A DNA stretch of 64,000 bases, taken from positions 83,087 through 147,086 of the forward strand of contig JANQOZ010000090.1 in assembly GCA_028285525.1 (NCBI GenBank), read 5' to 3'. This document shows, piece after piece, positions 63,378 to 64,000 of this stretch (positions are counted from its first letter, which is position 1; every line of letters starts with the position of its first letter). Source of the DNA: Lysobacterales bacterium (GTDB taxonomy: Bacteria; Pseudomonadota; Gammaproteobacteria; Xanthomonadales; SZUA-38). Both the position numbers and the translations under genes were made by a program. The notes beneath the pieces are model-generated. The model was not told where the DNA came from. It worked only from the letters and a program-made list of their open reading frames with translations, and made no database searches.

Positions 63378-64000
63378 TTAGTTAGGACTGGCGGGGGGAT
63401 CAACCCTGGGCGGGTCGGCCAGCGGATCACGCTCCTCGATCGGGGTGACCTCAATAAAGAAAAGCGGTACATCAACCGGTGAGGCGACAAACGCCGCCAG
63501 CTCAAGCTGGCAGTTCAGCGGCCGCCGCATCGTCCGGCGAGCCAGCACAACCGCCGAGGCTTCCGCCAGCGTCAGATCATCGTCCAGCCCATCAGAAACC
63601 TCTCGCAGCGAGGCGTCGATCTCGTCGTGAGCCATGACAAAGCTGGCGCCGGGCTCGAGCGTCCCGCGCAGGGGAATTTCAGCGCGCGGGCGAACCGATT
63701 CGGGCGGATAAATCTCCAGGTAGTAACCCGCTTCGTCCATATCGATGGTGGCGGCGGAGCTGTTGACCAAACGCAGGGCGCCTTTGCCCTCGTTCTGGAC
63801 CAGAAGATCGGCGATCACCAGGTCGTTCTGGGTGACGCGGCATTCGCGACTGCTGCTTAACGAGGCCGCCGGCTCCCAGCCCGCACTCGAGAAAGGATCC
63901 AGCTCAAACGCGTCCCGGTCGCACAGCGCGGGGCTTCGGCCGAGCGCTGCTTCAGCGTCTGTCGAACCGAACAGCGGACTGGATACTTCCGCCTGCTCGC
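63378..64000 (-). CDS. Lamin-tail-domain-like protein, C-terminal part (cut by right edge)
   Basis: The frame is open from 64000 to the stop at 63378-63380, so the N-terminus lies outside the window; about 207 codons are visible, and an internal GTG at 63818 is not a convincing start. The visible part contains LRLVNSSAATIDMDEAGYYLEIYPP, EIPLRGTLEPGASFVMAHDE and a mostly beta pattern, resembling the lamin-tail domain (LTD) found in secreted bacterial proteins with nucleases or cell-surface roles. The C-terminus ends in a Pro/Asp-rich tail. Function unknown. Confidence 0.7.
   Translation of the reverse strand, partial: EQAEVSSPLFGSTDAEAALGRSPALCDRDAFELDPFSSAGWEPAASLSSSRECRVTQNDLVIADLLVQNEGKGALRLVNSSAATIDMDEAGYYLEIYPPESVRPRAEIPLRGTLEPGASFVMAHDEIDASLREVSDGLDDDLTLAEASAVVLARRTMRRPLNCQLELAAFVASPVDVPLFFIEVTPIEERDPLADPPRVDPPASPN

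Noticed and set aside
1..64000. CRISPR array, rRNA or tRNA genes
   Set aside because: No regularly spaced direct repeats with unique spacers and no recognisable rRNA or tRNA sequence were seen on reading; a tRNA scan could not be run.

Overview
The window looks like a stretch of chromosome from a free-living, aerobic, GC-rich Gammaproteobacterium. The basis is a CpxP/CpxR/CpxA-type envelope-stress module, AsmA, a YbdG-type MscS channel, cyclophilin, a YedI-type DUF808 protein, a PQQ dehydrogenase, a diheme cytochrome c, and secreted beta-propeller and lamin-tail proteins. Genus cannot be decided from the sequence alone. No rRNA, tRNA, CRISPR array or intact insertion sequence was seen.

Region 1 (1-12.4 kb) is an accessory block that reads as visibly less GC-rich than the rest. 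It holds most of a BREX phage-defence operon on the minus strand, in the order brxE-brxA-brxB-brxC-pglX, with pglX cut by the left edge. It also holds a small unknown gene, three degenerate 40-bp-spaced motifs resembling insertion-sequence ends, and a 1448-residue secreted protein with two M23-like domains, three near-identical 106-residue repeats and a C-terminal beta-propeller.

Region 2 (12.5-34.2 kb) is mostly housekeeping and envelope functions. It has a subtilase with an adjacent propeptide-like lipoprotein, an alanine/glycine symporter, a PQQ dehydrogenase, a beta-lactamase-fold hydrolase, AsmA, a cpxRA/cpxP-like divergent module, an unusual APH-kinase/P-loop kinase/CIA30 fusion, DUF808, an isochorismatase-family hydrolase coupled to a CoA-transferase, and a diheme cytochrome c.

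Region 3 (34.4-47.7 kb) is the most coherent candidate for an undescribed system. Glycogen genes glgC, glgP and glgA are interleaved, with 1-4 nt overlaps or gaps at most junctions, with four ATP-grasp ligases, two alpha/beta-hydrolase esterases and a peptidase-S51-like protein. No branching or debranching enzyme is present. The gene content suggests that an amide- or ester-forming pathway is co-expressed with glycogen turnover; the product is unknown.

Region 4 (47.8-49.8 kb) is a small regulon. A membrane protein and a winged-helix regulator are followed by DUF2141 and DUF2306 genes, and both transcription units are preceded by the same CTTTG-N5-CAAAG dyad.

Region 5 (49.9-58.5 kb) looks like a conflict or stress locus. 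A TIR protein with a degenerate cyclase-homology tail converges on a large STAND-type ATPase that carries the same kind of degenerate cyclase domain at its N-terminus. The ATPase sits 10 bp behind an FAD-dependent oxidoreductase. Divergent from the oxidoreductase, across a 26-bp near-perfect palindrome, lies a SLOG-like/four-TM membrane protein.

Region 6 (58.5-64 kb) carries a mechanosensitive channel, a DUF4199 protein with a membrane-anchored LuxR-type regulator, an M20 amidohydrolase overlapping a cyclophilin gene, a small lipoprotein with an HExxH motif, and a lamin-tail-domain protein cut by the right edge.
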